DNA of 10,540 bases from Hyphomicrobiales bacterium (GCA_016201085.1 JACQDO010000074.1:1-10540), one strand, 5' to 3'. Shown: positions 1 to 7,112, counted from the stretch's first letter. Notes: generated by a model not told the origin, from the sequence alone. A program made the numbers and translations.

Positions 1-1
1 G

Positions 2-94
2 ATTTTGTCCGATGCCGAGCGCACCCGCATCCGCCGCAACGAGATCGGCTTCGTCTACCACTCGCATCATCTGCTGCCGGAATTCACCGCGCTG
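2..94 (+). pseudogene. lolD: LolD fragment (lipoprotein-export ABC ATPase), inverted relative to lolC
   Basis: The plus strand reads, from codon 5-7, [18 protein letters not shown], then [12 protein letters not shown]. This is the stretch of LolD between the Walker A region and the signature motif, including the family-typical GFVYQxHHLLPEF block. LolD is the ATPase of the LolCDE system, which releases lipoproteins from the inner membrane for transport to the outer membrane. Only about 30 residues are present: the N-terminus with Walker A would lie left of the window, and the similarity stops at position 94, where the sequence becomes antisense lolC. In relatives lolD follows lolC on the same strand, so this piece is inverted. 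The Q-loop glutamine expected after GFVY is histidine here. The open frame continues to 526, but everything after position 94 is antisense to lolC and is not lolD. Confidence 0.75.
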
Positions 95-1257
95 GTCTCG
101 GCCGTATCCATGTTGGCGGGCAGACGCGACAGGAAATACAGCTCTGGCGAGAACAGCTCGGTGCTGGTCATCCACGACAGAAATTGCCGGATGCTCTCGA
201 TATTGGCGCAGACCACCACGCCGAGCAGGAAGCCGATAATGGTGCCGACCACGCCGATGGACGCGCCGGTGATCAGGAACACGCGCATGATGGCGCCCTG
301 CGTGGCGCCCATGGTGCGCAGGATGGCGACATCCTGGCCCTTGTCTTTGACCAGCATGATCAGGCCGGACACGATGTTGAGCGCCGCCACCAAGACAATG
401 AGCGTCAAGATCAGGAACATCACATTGCGCTCGACCTGCAGCGCGTTGAAGAAGGTGGCGTTGCGCTGGCGCCAGTCGATCAGGAAGATCGGCCGCTGCG
501 CCGCGTCCTGCACCGCCTTGCGGTAGCGGTCGACGCGGTCGGGATTGTCGGTATAGACCTCGATGGCGGTGACGTCGCCGGCGCGATTGAAATAGGCCTG
601 CGCCTCCTTCAGCGGCATGAACACCATGGCGTTGTCGTATTCCGACATGCCGATCTCGAACACCGCGGCGATCTTGTAGACCTTGATGCGCGGCGTGGTG
701 CCCATCGGCGTCACCGCGCCACGCGGCGCCACCAGCGTGATGTTGTCGCCTGAGCGCAGCGAGAGCTGGTCGGCAAGCCTTCGCCCGATGGCGACGCCCT
801 GGCCGTCGTCGAAGCCGCCGAGCGAGCCCTGCTTGATGTTGTTGATGACGGAGGGCAGCTTTTCCAGATCCATCAGCCTTATGCCGCGGACCAAGACGCC
901 GCCGGCATTGAACGGCGAGGACGCCAGCGCCTGGCCTTCGACGATGGGCGCCGCCAGTTTGATGCCTTTGACGTCATTGATGCGTTTGGCCACTTCCTCC
1001 CAGTCAGTCAGCGGCTTTTCCAGCGGCTGGATCAGCAGGTGACCGTTCAGCCCGAGAATCTTGTCGAGCAGCTCGGTGCGAAAGCCGTTCATCACCGCCA
1101 TCACGATGATCAGCGTGGCGACACCGAGCATGATGCCGAGGAAGGAGAACCCGGCGATCACCGAGATGAATCCTTCCTTGCGCCGCGCCCTGAGGTAGCG
1201 CAGCGACAGCATCCATTCGAACGGCGAGAAGGGCCGCGTCCCGTTGGGGTCGGTCAT
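67..1257 (-). CDS. lolC: LolC/LolE-type lipoprotein-releasing permease, 3' end replaced
   Basis: Inner-membrane permease of the Lol lipoprotein-releasing ABC transporter. Many alphaproteobacteria have one such protein (LolF-like) doing the work of both LolC and LolE. I chose the ATG at 1257, giving [10 protein letters not shown] followed by [17 protein letters not shown], which matches the usual family N-terminus; an ATG at 1308 would only add non-conserved residues. TM1 spans about residues 31-55, then comes the periplasmic MacB-PCD-like domain, TM2 about 279-303, the cytoplasmic coupling region [17 protein letters not shown] at about 304-320, and TM3 about 325-352. Family similarity runs to about residue 391 (AETSAV) and then stops. 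The last few codons before the stop at 67 are antisense lolD. About 35 residues with TM4 and the usual LDPVEALRYE-like tail are therefore missing. The product as written would probably not fold into a working permease. Confidence 0.9.
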   Translation of the reverse strand: MTDPNGTRPFSPFEWMLSLRYLRARRKEGFISVIAGFSFLGIMLGVATLIIVMAVMNGFRTELLDKILGLNGHLLIQPLEKPLTDWEEVAKRINDVKGIKLAAPIVEGQALASSPFNAGGVLVRGIRLMDLEKLPSVINNIKQGSLGGFDDGQGVAIGRRLADQLSLRSGDNITLVAPRGAVTPMGTTPRIKVYKIAAVFEIGMSEYDNAMVFMPLKEAQAYFNRAGDVTAIEVYTDNPDRVDRYRKAVQDAAQRPIFLIDWRQRNATFFNALQVERNVMFLILTLIVLVAALNIVSGLIMLVKDKGQDVAILRTMGATQGAIMRVFLITGASIGVVGTIIGFLLGVVVCANIESIRQFLSWMTSTELFSPELYFLSRLPANMDTAETSAVNSGSR

Positions 1258-1306
1258 GAAAGGTTTGGTTCCCGCCTTTGAATCTTCACACGATTCGGGC
1301 GGATTC

Positions 1307-1325
1307 ATGCCACGGATCGTGGCAT
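1307..1325. repeat. Perfect 8-bp inverted repeat upstream of lolC
   Basis: ATGCCACG, a 3-base spacer GAT, then CGTGGCAT form a perfect inverted repeat about 50 bp upstream of the chosen lolC start. In lolC-sense RNA it would be a short hairpin in the leader. It could equally be an operator. No T-run follows on the lolC strand, so it does not look like an intrinsic terminator. Function is unknown. Confidence 0.5.
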
Positions 1326-1360
1326 AAGTCCTCGGAAGCACACAGGATTTTTGCCGAATC

Positions 1361-1457
1361 CGTCATCCTGAGGTGCGAGCGAAGCGAGCCTCGAAGGATG
1401 GACGGCCCGGGCCGTCGCCCTTCGAGGGCCGCCTTCGGCGGCCACCTCAGGGTGACG
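1361..1457. repeat. Dispersed palindromic repeat between proS and lolC
   Basis: The outer arms CGTCATCCTGAGGTG (1361-1375) and CACCTCAGGGTGACG (1443-1457) are complementary except for one G-T pair. Inside are further paired arms, CCTCGAAGG (1389-1397) with CCTTCGAGG (1419-1427), and a perfect 16-bp central palindrome (1401-1416). I recognise the GTCATCCTGAGGTGCGAGC...GCCTCGAAGGATGG wording as an intergenic repeat common in Bradyrhizobium-type genomes. It fills most of the 224-nt proS-lolC gap and would form a long hairpin in proS-lolC read-through RNA. No coding capacity is visible. Confidence 0.7.
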
Positions 1458-1481
1458 GTGCACGATTTGAGCGTGGCTACG

Positions 1482-2804
1482 CTACTTCGACAGTAAATCC
1501 AGCGCCGCCGCCGGGCTCATCATCTCCCGGCTGCCGTCGGCGCGCTTTTTCACTTCCACCTTGCCTTCGGCCAAGCCGCGCGGGCCGATCATCACCTGCC
1601 AGGGCAGGCCGATCAGATCGGCGGTGGCGAACTTGCCGCCGGCGCGCTCGTCGCGGTCGTCGTAGAGCACATCGACGCCCTTGGCGGTGAGGTCCTTGTA
1701 GAGCTGCGCGCAGGCGCCGTCGGTCCCGGCATCGCCCTGCTTCAAATTGAGCAGCGCCACCTTGAACGGCGCCACCGCCTCCGGCCAGACGATGCCGGCG
1801 TCATCGTGCGAAGCCTCGATGATGGCGGCAACCAGCCGCGACGGCCCGATGCCGTAGGAGCCCATGTGCACCGGCACCTCTCCGCCCGCGCCGGTGGCGA
1901 CCACCGCCTTCATCGGCGCGGAATATTTGGTGCCGAAATAGAAGATGTGCCCCACTTCGATGCCGCGCGCCGACACCTGTTTGTCGGCCGGCACTTTGGC
2001 GAAGGCGGCCGCGTCGTGCATGTCGGAGGTGGCGGCGTATTGCGACGTCCACTGGTCGACCGTCGCCTGCAAACCGGCGACGTCGTCGAAATTCACATTG
2101 GCGCCCGGCACCGCGAAGTCGAGATAATCCTTGTGGCAGAACACCTCCGACTCGCCGGTCTGCGCCAGGATGATGAATTCGTGGGACAGATTGCCGCCGA
2201 TGGGCCCGGACTCGGCGCGCATCGGAATTGATTTCAGCCCCAGGCGCTGGAACGTGCGCAGGTAGGCGACGAACATCTTGTTGTAGGAATGCTGCGCGCC
2301 GGCCTGATCGAGGTCGAACGAGTACGCGTCCTTCATGAGGAATTCGCGGCCGCGCATCAGCCCGAAACGCGGGCGCACCTCGTCGCGGAATTTCCACTGG
2401 ATGTGGTAGAGGTTGAGCGGCAGATCCTTGTACGAGCGCACATAGGCGCGGAAGATTTCGGTGATCATCTCCTCGTTGGTCGGCCCATAGAGCATCTCGC
2501 GCTCGTGGCGGTCCTGGATGCGCAGCATCTCCTTGCCATAGGCCTCGTAGCGCCCGCTCTCGCGCCACAGCTCGGCCGACTGGATGGTCGGCATAAGCAA
2601 TTCGATGGCGCCGGAGCGGTTCTGCTCCTCGCGCACGATCTGGCAGATCTTCTGCAGCACGCGGAAGCCGAGCGGCAGAAAGGCATAGATGCCGGCGGCC
2701 TCCTGCCGCATCATGCCGGCGCGCAGCATCAGCCGGTGCGAGACGATCTCGGCTTCGCGCGGCGGCTCTTTCAGGATCGGCAGGAAATAGCGGGTGAGGC
2801 GCAT
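1482..2804 (-). CDS. proS: Prolyl-tRNA synthetase, short alphaproteobacterial type
   Basis: Class II aminoacyl-tRNA synthetase that charges tRNA-Pro with proline in the cytoplasm. The 440 residues fit the alphaproteobacterial form that lacks the inserted YbaK-like editing domain; bacterial ProS with the insertion is about 570 residues. Motif 1 lies around residues 48-72 (ending in LLMPTIQ). Motif 2 is about 136-162 ([17 protein letters not shown], then LMKDAYSF). Motif 3 is about 315-330 ([16 protein letters not shown]). The anticodon-binding domain is about 345-440, with [18 protein letters not shown]. The ATG at 2804 gives [15 protein letters not shown], the normal family start; the longer upstream frame runs into non-conserved sequence overlapping copC. 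The gene is intact. Because the copper cassette separates it from the DUF1467/rnj operon, it needs a promoter in the 141-nt gap upstream. Confidence 0.95.
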   Translation of the reverse strand: MRLTRYFLPILKEPPREAEIVSHRLMLRAGMMRQEAAGIYAFLPLGFRVLQKICQIVREEQNRSGAIELLMPTIQSAELWRESGRYEAYGKEMLRIQDRHEREMLYGPTNEEMITEIFRAYVRSYKDLPLNLYHIQWKFRDEVRPRFGLMRGREFLMKDAYSFDLDQAGAQHSYNKMFVAYLRTFQRLGLKSIPMRAESGPIGGNLSHEFIILAQTGESEVFCHKDYLDFAVPGANVNFDDVAGLQATVDQWTSQYAATSDMHDAAAFAKVPADKQVSARGIEVGHIFYFGTKYSAPMKAVVATGAGGEVPVHMGSYGIGPSRLVAAIIEASHDDAGIVWPEAVAPFKVALLNLKQGDAGTDGACAQLYKDLTAKGVDVLYDDRDERAGGKFATADLIGLPWQVMIGPRGLAEGKVEVKKRADGSREMMSPAAALDLLSK

Positions 2805-2945
2805 GGCTATTGTCTCGGAATCGGGAACGGCGGGCCCCTTGTGAAAGCGGATAGTTAGGGAAAAGACAAGAGCCGCGCTGCGCAAGCGGCCGTTTTCAGC
2901 CCGCGCAGGGGAACAAATATAGCTCCAACCGGGTATAGTCCGGTC
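2805..2945. promoter_or_regulatory. Divergent intergenic region between proS and copC
   Basis: This 141-nt gap must hold promoters for proS (minus) and copC (plus). It includes the most A/T-rich patch nearby (2911-2921). A TATAGT hexamer at 2934-2939 sits exactly where a -10 box would place transcription start on the A of the copC ATG; no convincing -35 box is present. The same hexamer lies inside an inverted repeat, ACCGG (2928-2932) and CCGGT (2940-2944), separated by 7 bases, which could be an operator. On the proS strand there is a TATATT (2921-2916), again without a good -35. All individual sites are guesses. Confidence 0.3.
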
Positions 2946-3320
2946 ATGAATCGCTTTACGTCCTTCGCCTTTTTCGTCATGGCCGTTATCGCCATGCTGG
3001 CGGCGCCGACCGGTGCCTTGGCGCATGCCTCGCTCCAGCGCGCGTCTCCCACGGCCGGCAGCACAGTCGCGGCCGCGCCCACCGAGGTGGTGCTGTGGTT
3101 CAACGAAACGCTCGAGCCGTCCTTCAGCGGCATCGAGGTGCGCGATGCGCAAGGCGCGCCCGTTCATGCCGGCAAGGCGAGCGTCGATGCGAAGCAGCGC
3201 AGGCAACTACGCATGCCGCTCAAGACTCTGCCGCCGGGAACCTACAAGGTGATCTGGCGTATCCTTTCGGTGGATACCCATCGCGCGCAGGGCGATTTCA
3301 CTTTCCGCGTCGGGCCGTAA
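2946..3320 (+). CDS. copC: CopC-family periplasmic copper-binding protein
   Basis: Small periplasmic copper carrier, 124 residues, the usual CopC size. Residues 1-26 form a signal peptide (basic N-terminus, hydrophobic core, cleavage after GALA). Cleavage would leave His27 as the first mature residue, as needed for the copper(II) histidine-brace site. The other expected ligands are visible as Asp110 and His112 in [11 protein letters not shown]. The beta-sandwich signatures are present ([45 protein letters not shown]). No Met-rich copper(I) loop is seen, so it is probably a Cu(II)-only CopC. It is followed by copD, the membrane partner thought to move copper across the inner membrane. There is no clear Shine-Dalgarno sequence before the ATG. 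The gene is intact and faces away from proS. Confidence 0.92.
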   Translation: MNRFTSFAFFVMAVIAMLAAPTGALAHASLQRASPTAGSTVAAAPTEVVLWFNETLEPSFSGIEVRDAQGAPVHAGKASVDAKQRRQLRMPLKTLPPGTYKVIWRILSVDTHRAQGDFTFRVGP

Positions 3321-3335
3321 GAATCTTTAGGTTTT

Positions 3336-3423
3336 GCGCATGACCTTATCCGACCTTCCTTCGCCCGCCGAAGCGGGCTTCGCGAAGCCGGGAAACCGGT
3401 TCCCATTTTTCGGGGTCATGCGC
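3336..3423. repeat. Dispersed palindromic repeat between copC and copD
   Basis: Outer arms GCGCATGACC (3336-3345) and GGTCATGCGC (3414-3423) are perfectly complementary. Inside lie GCCCGC-CGAA-GCGGGC (3363-3378), which makes a tight tetraloop hairpin, and the palindrome CTTCGCGAAG (3378-3387). The wording GCGCATGA...AAACCGGTTCCCA...TCATGCGC matches a short intergenic repeat common in Bradyrhizobium-type genomes, here with extra sequence between the halves. It occupies nearly all of the copC-copD gap, and its last base is 2 nt from the copD start codon. Confidence 0.7.
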
Positions 3424-3425
3424 AG

Positions 3426-4476
3426 GTGATCGACCCTCTCATCCTGGCGCGCGGTATTCATAGCGCGGCGACGGTGCTCGCCAGCGGTACGGTCTGCTTC
3501 GTGGTGCTGATAGCCGATGTCCCGGCACTACGCCGCCGCTTGAGTCTGATGATCTGGCTTGCGCTTGGCGTCGCGATCTTGTCGGGCGCCGGCCGGCGCT
3601 CGCAGTGGCCGCCGTCTTCATCGCCCTGCTCGGCTGGGTCGGCCAGAACGGCGCGACGCCGGCGCTGGCCGGCGATCTTCAACTGGCGACTGACGTAATG
3701 CACCTGTTGGCAGCCGGCGCGTGGCTGGGCGGTCTGCCGGCTTTGGCGCTATTGCTGGCGCAGGCGCGCGGCAATCCGACCCGGCGCGCATCCGCCGTTC
3801 GCCGGTTCGGAACACATGGCCTCATCTGCGTGACCGCGCTGGTCGCCAGCGGCATGTTCAACGCTTGGAACCTGCTCTCCGGCCCAGGCGACCTGCTGGC
3901 GACCGACTATGGCCGCCTGCTCTCGCTCAAACTCGGCCTGGTCGTCGCCATGCTGGCCATAGCCGCCGTCAACCGCTTCAGCCTTACCCCGCGGCTGGCC
4001 TCGCCTGGCTCGCTGAGCGCCCTCCAGCGCAACAGCCTGGTAGAGAAGCCGTGCTCGGGCTTGGCGTGCTGCTGCCGGTCGGCGCGCTCGGCACGCTGGA
4101 GCCGGCCGCACATAGCCACGTCCATACGCCGTCGGTGGTAACGCCGGCCGAAGCGGCCTTTGTCCATATCCACGCCGGCGAGACAATGGCCGAAGTCACC
4201 ATCGACCCCGGCCGCGCCGGGCCGGTGCGGGCGACGATACGCGTCTCGCGCGAGGATTCGGCAGATTTCGCTATAAAAGAGGTGCGGCTGGCGCTCGATC
4301 CGCCGCGTGCCGGCGTGGCATCGGTCGAACACGCTGCCACCCGCAAGCCGGACGGAACTTGGCAGGTCAACCGGATTGACATTGAGCAAGCTGGCGTCTG
4401 GACCGTGCGCGTCATCGTCGTGCCGGTGAGCCAACAACCGATCGTGCTCGACGCTCCCATAGTGATCGAACGTTGA
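3426..4476 (+). pseudogene. copD: CopD-family copper transport membrane protein, disrupted
   Basis: Inner-membrane partner of CopC, apparently with a C-terminal periplasmic domain. Three frames are needed to follow the similarity. Frame one, from GTG 3426, gives two helices (LILARGIHSAATVLASGTV; LSLMIWLALGVAILSGAG). At 3589-3597 the text jumps, with loss of an estimated 70-150 residues (from memory of family length), into a second frame: ALAVAAVFIALLGWVGQNGATP, then DVMHLLAAGAWLGGLPALALL, THGLICVTALVASGMFNAWN and LKLGLVVAMLAIAAVNRF. At 4043-4046 a duplicated GA moves it to a third frame, VLGLGVLLPVGALGTLEP. This is followed by a His-containing segment (HSHVHTPS, FVHIHAGETM) and a beta-rich YtkA/FixH-like domain ending in PIVLDAPIVIER. 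It cannot make a full protein as written. Real decay and sequence error are both possible. Confidence 0.85.
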
Positions 4477-4676
4477 AGCGTACGAATACTGGTGACATCG
4501 GTCGCAGTGTCGGATAGCGTGCGGCACGCCGTAAGAACGGAAGCCGGCAGATCAGACCGGTTCCAGCCATGCGGTCCAAGTCTTGGGAGGCAAGCAAGTC
4601 GATGGCGCGCTAACCGCAGCCAGCCCGTACGCCATATAAGCAACAAGCGCGGGTCAAGGACGGATAGAGATACGAC
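4477..4676. other. Non-coding stretch between copD and the terminator hairpin
   Basis: About 200 nt with no convincing reading frame on either strand and no tRNA, SRP RNA, tmRNA or RNase P signature that I recognise. It could be the 3' untranslated region of copCD. Because it ends in a strong Rho-independent terminator, it could also be a small RNA with its own promoter, although I see no good promoter. Confidence 0.3.
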
Positions 4677-4709
4677 GAGCAGGGCATGCGCGCCCTGCTC
4701 TTTTTTTTT
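4677..4709 (+). terminator. Intrinsic (Rho-independent) terminator
   Basis: A perfect 9-bp stem, GAGCAGGGC (4677-4685) and GCCCTGCTC (4692-4700), with the 6-base loop ATGCGC, is followed directly by nine T residues (4701-4709). It acts on plus-strand transcripts, so it ends copC-copD or a small RNA just upstream. On the minus strand the hairpin is preceded by the A-run and not followed by a T-run, so it should not terminate the DUF1467 operon efficiently. Confidence 0.9.
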
Positions 4710-4732
4710 GACTTGCCCCGGACGCGTCGGAA

Positions 4733-5005
4733 TCACCGCGGCGGCGTGGAAATCCTCGCCAGCCATTCGATCGGCAACAGCCCGCGCGCGTAGCTCACAT
4801 AGAGGATCGCGAAAATCGCGCTGGCAATCAGCGTGGTCCACAACAGCTTGCTCCAGACGCGGTGGCTGGCCGGCGCACCTGGATCGGTGCCGGGCGTCAC
4901 GGTCCCGCTCTCTTCCTGATTGCGCACGCCCCAGGGCAGCACCGCGAACAGCGTGACCCACCAGATCAGGAAATAGATGGCCACAAGTGTTGTGGTGCCG
5001 AGCAT
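4733..5005 (-). CDS. DUF1467 family small inner-membrane protein
   Basis: A 90-residue protein with two predicted membrane helices (about residues 5-25 and 53-72). The typical DUF1467 features are visible: an IYFLIWWVTLFAVLPWGVRNQ first helix and loop, then a TPGTDPGAPAS linker. No enzymatic function is known for the family, and none can be inferred from this sequence. The ATG lies 3 nt after the stop of the methylmalonyl-CoA epimerase gene, with a GGAG/AGG purine patch inside the end of that gene, so translation is probably coupled. It is the last gene of the nuo-birA-rnj-mce run before the oppositely oriented copper cassette. In relatives, as I remember them, proS follows it directly. Confidence 0.88.
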   Translation of the reverse strand: MLGTTTLVAIYFLIWWVTLFAVLPWGVRNQEESGTVTPGTDPGAPASHRVWSKLLWTTLIASAIFAILYVSYARGLLPIEWLARISTPPR

Positions 5006-5008
5006 GAA

Positions 5009-5413
5009 TTAAGCCTGCTCCAACTCAACCAGCGTGCCGCAGAAATCCTTCGGGTGCAGGAACAGCACCGGCTTGCCATGGGCGCCGATCTTGGGTTCGC
5101 CGTCGCCGAGCACGCGCGCGCCCTGCGCTTTCAGGACATCGCGGGCGGCGCGAATGTCGGGCACTTCGTAGCAGACGTGATGCATGCCGCCGTCGGGATT
5201 TTTCTCCAGGAACTTGGCGATCGGCGAGCCTTCGCCCAGCGGCTCCAGCAATTCGATCTTGGTGTTGGGCAGCGTGATGAATACGGTGGTAACGCCGTGC
5301 GCCGGCTGCGGCACCTGCGCCGAGACTTCCGCCCCCAGCGTATCGCGATAGACCTGTGCCGCCTTGGCGATGTCGCGCACCGCGATGGCGACGTGATTGA
5401 GCCGACCGATCAT
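5009..5413 (-). CDS. mce: Methylmalonyl-CoA epimerase
   Basis: VOC-superfamily metalloenzyme of 134 residues, the normal length. It interconverts the (R)- and (S)- forms of methylmalonyl-CoA in propionate, odd-chain fatty acid and branched amino acid breakdown. Two beta-alpha-beta-beta-beta repeats are present. Likely metal ligands are His7 (RLNHVAIAV), Glu54 (KIELLEP), one of the His78-His79 pair (GGMHHVCYEVPDI) and Glu130 (GTLVELEQA). The family-typical GEGSPIAKFLEKNPDGGMHH stretch is intact. The ATG at 5413 is preceded by a GAGGGA ribosome-binding site and follows RNase J by 22 nt. Its methylmalonyl-CoA mutase partner is not in this window. Substrate assignment rests on close family similarity; other VOC enzymes are less likely. 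Confidence 0.93.
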   Translation of the reverse strand: MIGRLNHVAIAVRDIAKAAQVYRDTLGAEVSAQVPQPAHGVTTVFITLPNTKIELLEPLGEGSPIAKFLEKNPDGGMHHVCYEVPDIRAARDVLKAQGARVLGDGEPKIGAHGKPVLFLHPKDFCGTLVELEQA

Positions 5414-5435
5414 TGTTTCCCTCGTAGTGCGCGCA

Positions 5436-7112
5436 TCATACCGTCAGCACATGCACATGGCACATCGGTTTCTTGCCCCAGCGCTGGGCGACCGCCGCGC
5501 GCACGGCGCGGCGCACCGCCTCGGCCACCGCGTCCGCATCGCGTTTCTTGCCGCGCGGCAGCTGTTCGACCGTGTCGAGCACGATGTCATAGACGGCATC
5601 CTCGATCGACTCGCCGTCGCGGTCGCGCTCGGGAATGCCGATCAGGTCGAGTTCGGGATCGGCCAGCAGCACGCCCTTGCCGTCGAGCGCCAGCGCGACC
5701 GACACGCAGCCGGCAAAGCTCAGCCTTTTGCGGTCGGCGACGGTGCGGGCCTCGGCCGGAACCAGCAGCGAGCCATCCTTGTAAAGCCGCCCGGCCGGCA
5801 CTTCGTCGATAATGCGCAGGTCGGGCGCCAGCCGCACCAGATCGCCGTTGCGGCATTGCAGCACCTCGGGCACGCCGCAACTGCGCGCCAACTTGGCGTG
5901 CTCGGACAGATGCAGCGCCTCGCCGTGCACGGGAATGACGATCCTGGGCTTGACCCAGGAGATCAGCTCGGCGAGCTCGGCGCGGCGCGGATGCCCCGAC
6001 ACATGCACTAAGTGAGTACGATCGGTGATCACCTCGATGCCCTGCTCGATCAGCCCGTTGAGCACGCGGCCAACCTCCTTCTCGTTGCCGGGAATGGTAC
6101 GGGCGGAAAAGATCACGGTGTCGCCGCGCGACAGCGTCACCTCGGGGTGCTCGTCGGCGGCGATGCGCGAGAGCGCCGCGCGCGGCTCGCCCTGGCTGCC
6201 GGTGCACAGCGCCACCACCTTGTTGGGCGGCAGATAGCCATAAGCATCGGCCGGGCGGAATGCCGGCACGCCCTCGAGATAACCGGTCTCGCGCGCGATC
6301 TGCACGACGCGCTCCATGGCGCGGCCGACCACCACCACCTCACGCTCGGCCGCTTGCGCGGCCATCGCCACCGTGCGCAGGCGCGCCACGTTGGAGGCGA
6401 AGGTGGTCACCGCCACGCGGCCGCGCGCGGCCTTCACCAGCTCGGTGATGGTCTTGCCGACATCGGCTTCCGAGGGCGAGCGGCCGTCGCGTACCGCATT
6501 GGTGGAATCGCCGATCAACGCGAGGCAGCCCTGCTGCCCAAGCGCGCGCAGCTTCTTCTCGTCGGTGACGTCACCCAAAATCGGCGTCGGGTCGATTTTC
6601 CAGTCGCCGGTATGCAGCACGTTGCCGCAGGGCGTGCGGATGATGAGCGCGTTCGATTCAGGAATCGAATGCGCCATCGACACCAGCTCGATGTCGAACG
6701 GACCGATATTGAACCGGCTGCCGAGTGCAACGATGTTGACCGGGATTTCCGGCGCGCCCGGCTCGCTGCGGCGCTTGGCTTCCAGCAATGCGGCGGTGAA
6801 TGGCGTGGCGTAGATCGGCAGCTTCAGCTTCGGCCACAGCTCGATGATGGCGCCGTAATGATCCTCATGCGCGTGCGTGAGCACCAGGCCGGCGAGGTTC
6901 TTGCGCTCCTCCACCAGATAACGGATGTCGGGCAGGATCAGGTCGACGCCGGGCAGATGTTCTTCCGCCGCGAACGAGACGCCGAGATCGACCGCCAGCC
7001 ATTGCCGGCGGCGCTCGTCGCCCAGCCCATAGATCGACAGGTTCATGCCGATTTCGCCGACGCCGCCGAGCGGCGCGAACACCAGGTCCTGTTGCGGTTC
7101 ACGGTTCGGCAT
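5436..7112 (-). CDS. rnj: Ribonuclease J
   Basis: Metallo-beta-lactamase/beta-CASP ribonuclease of 558 residues, the usual full length, with 5'-to-3' exonuclease and endonuclease activity; in alphaproteobacteria it takes part in rRNA 5'-end maturation and RNA turnover. Catalytic zinc-binding residues are visible: HAHEDH (His80, His82, Asp84, His85), His148 in SMAHSIPES, Asp170 in HTGDWKIDPTP, and His396 in IPVHGEALH. The beta-CASP region shows DSTNA (202-206), TTFASNVARLR (236-246), GRAMERV, GSQGEPRAAL (305-314), SARTIPGNEKEV and VSGHPRR (371-377). A C-terminal domain of about 100 residues follows. The ATG is 3 nt after the birA stop (TGA-ACC-ATG), with only a weak GGCGGAG site inside birA, suggesting coupled translation. 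Intact. Confidence 0.95.
   Translation of the reverse strand: MPNREPQQDLVFAPLGGVGEIGMNLSIYGLGDERRRQWLAVDLGVSFAAEEHLPGVDLILPDIRYLVEERKNLAGLVLTHAHEDHYGAIIELWPKLKLPIYATPFTAALLEAKRRSEPGAPEIPVNIVALGSRFNIGPFDIELVSMAHSIPESNALIIRTPCGNVLHTGDWKIDPTPILGDVTDEKKLRALGQQGCLALIGDSTNAVRDGRSPSEADVGKTITELVKAARGRVAVTTFASNVARLRTVAMAAQAAEREVVVVGRAMERVVQIARETGYLEGVPAFRPADAYGYLPPNKVVALCTGSQGEPRAALSRIAADEHPEVTLSRGDTVIFSARTIPGNEKEVGRVLNGLIEQGIEVITDRTHLVHVSGHPRRAELAELISWVKPRIVIPVHGEALHLSEHAKLARSCGVPEVLQCRNGDLVRLAPDLRIIDEVPAGRLYKDGSLLVPAEARTVADRKRLSFAGCVSVALALDGKGVLLADPELDLIGIPERDRDGESIEDAVYDIVLDTVEQLPRGKKRDADAVAEAVRRAVRAAVAQRWGKKPMCHVHVLTV

Noticed and set aside
184..753. Long plus-strand open frames opposite lolC (and similar long frames opposite rnj, nuoN and nuoM)
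   Set aside because: They are antisense shadows created by GC-rich codon bias. They have low-complexity His/Arg/Asp-rich translations and no family features, while the opposite strand carries clear conserved genes.
1361..1457. CRISPR repeat or terminator
   Set aside because: There is only one unit with no regular spacing, so no array. The hairpin lacks a T-run on either strand, so it is not a standard intrinsic terminator.
1278..1690. Plus-strand frames across the repeat and the end of proS
   Set aside because: They read through the palindromic repeat and antisense proS. The translations are Arg/Pro-rich, with no plausible start context or family similarity.
3589..3597. Programmed frameshift in copD, birA or nuoM
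   Set aside because: No slippery heptamer or conserved stimulatory structure is seen, and in each case family sequence is missing, which a programmed shift would not cause.
4540..4640. Possible tRNA or SRP-like RNA in the non-coding stretch
   Set aside because: No acceptor stem pairing, no complete T-arm context and no SRP tetraloop motif were found. The GGTTCCAGCC-like word alone is not enough.
2946..4709. Transposon or integron carrying copCD
   Set aside because: No transposase, integrase, terminal inverted repeats or target duplication could be found around the cassette.
3907..4961. Minus-strand frames over copD and the non-coding stretch as possible new genes
   Set aside because: They lie antisense to recognisable copD text and continue through the terminator hairpin. 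Compositional artefacts are the simpler explanation.
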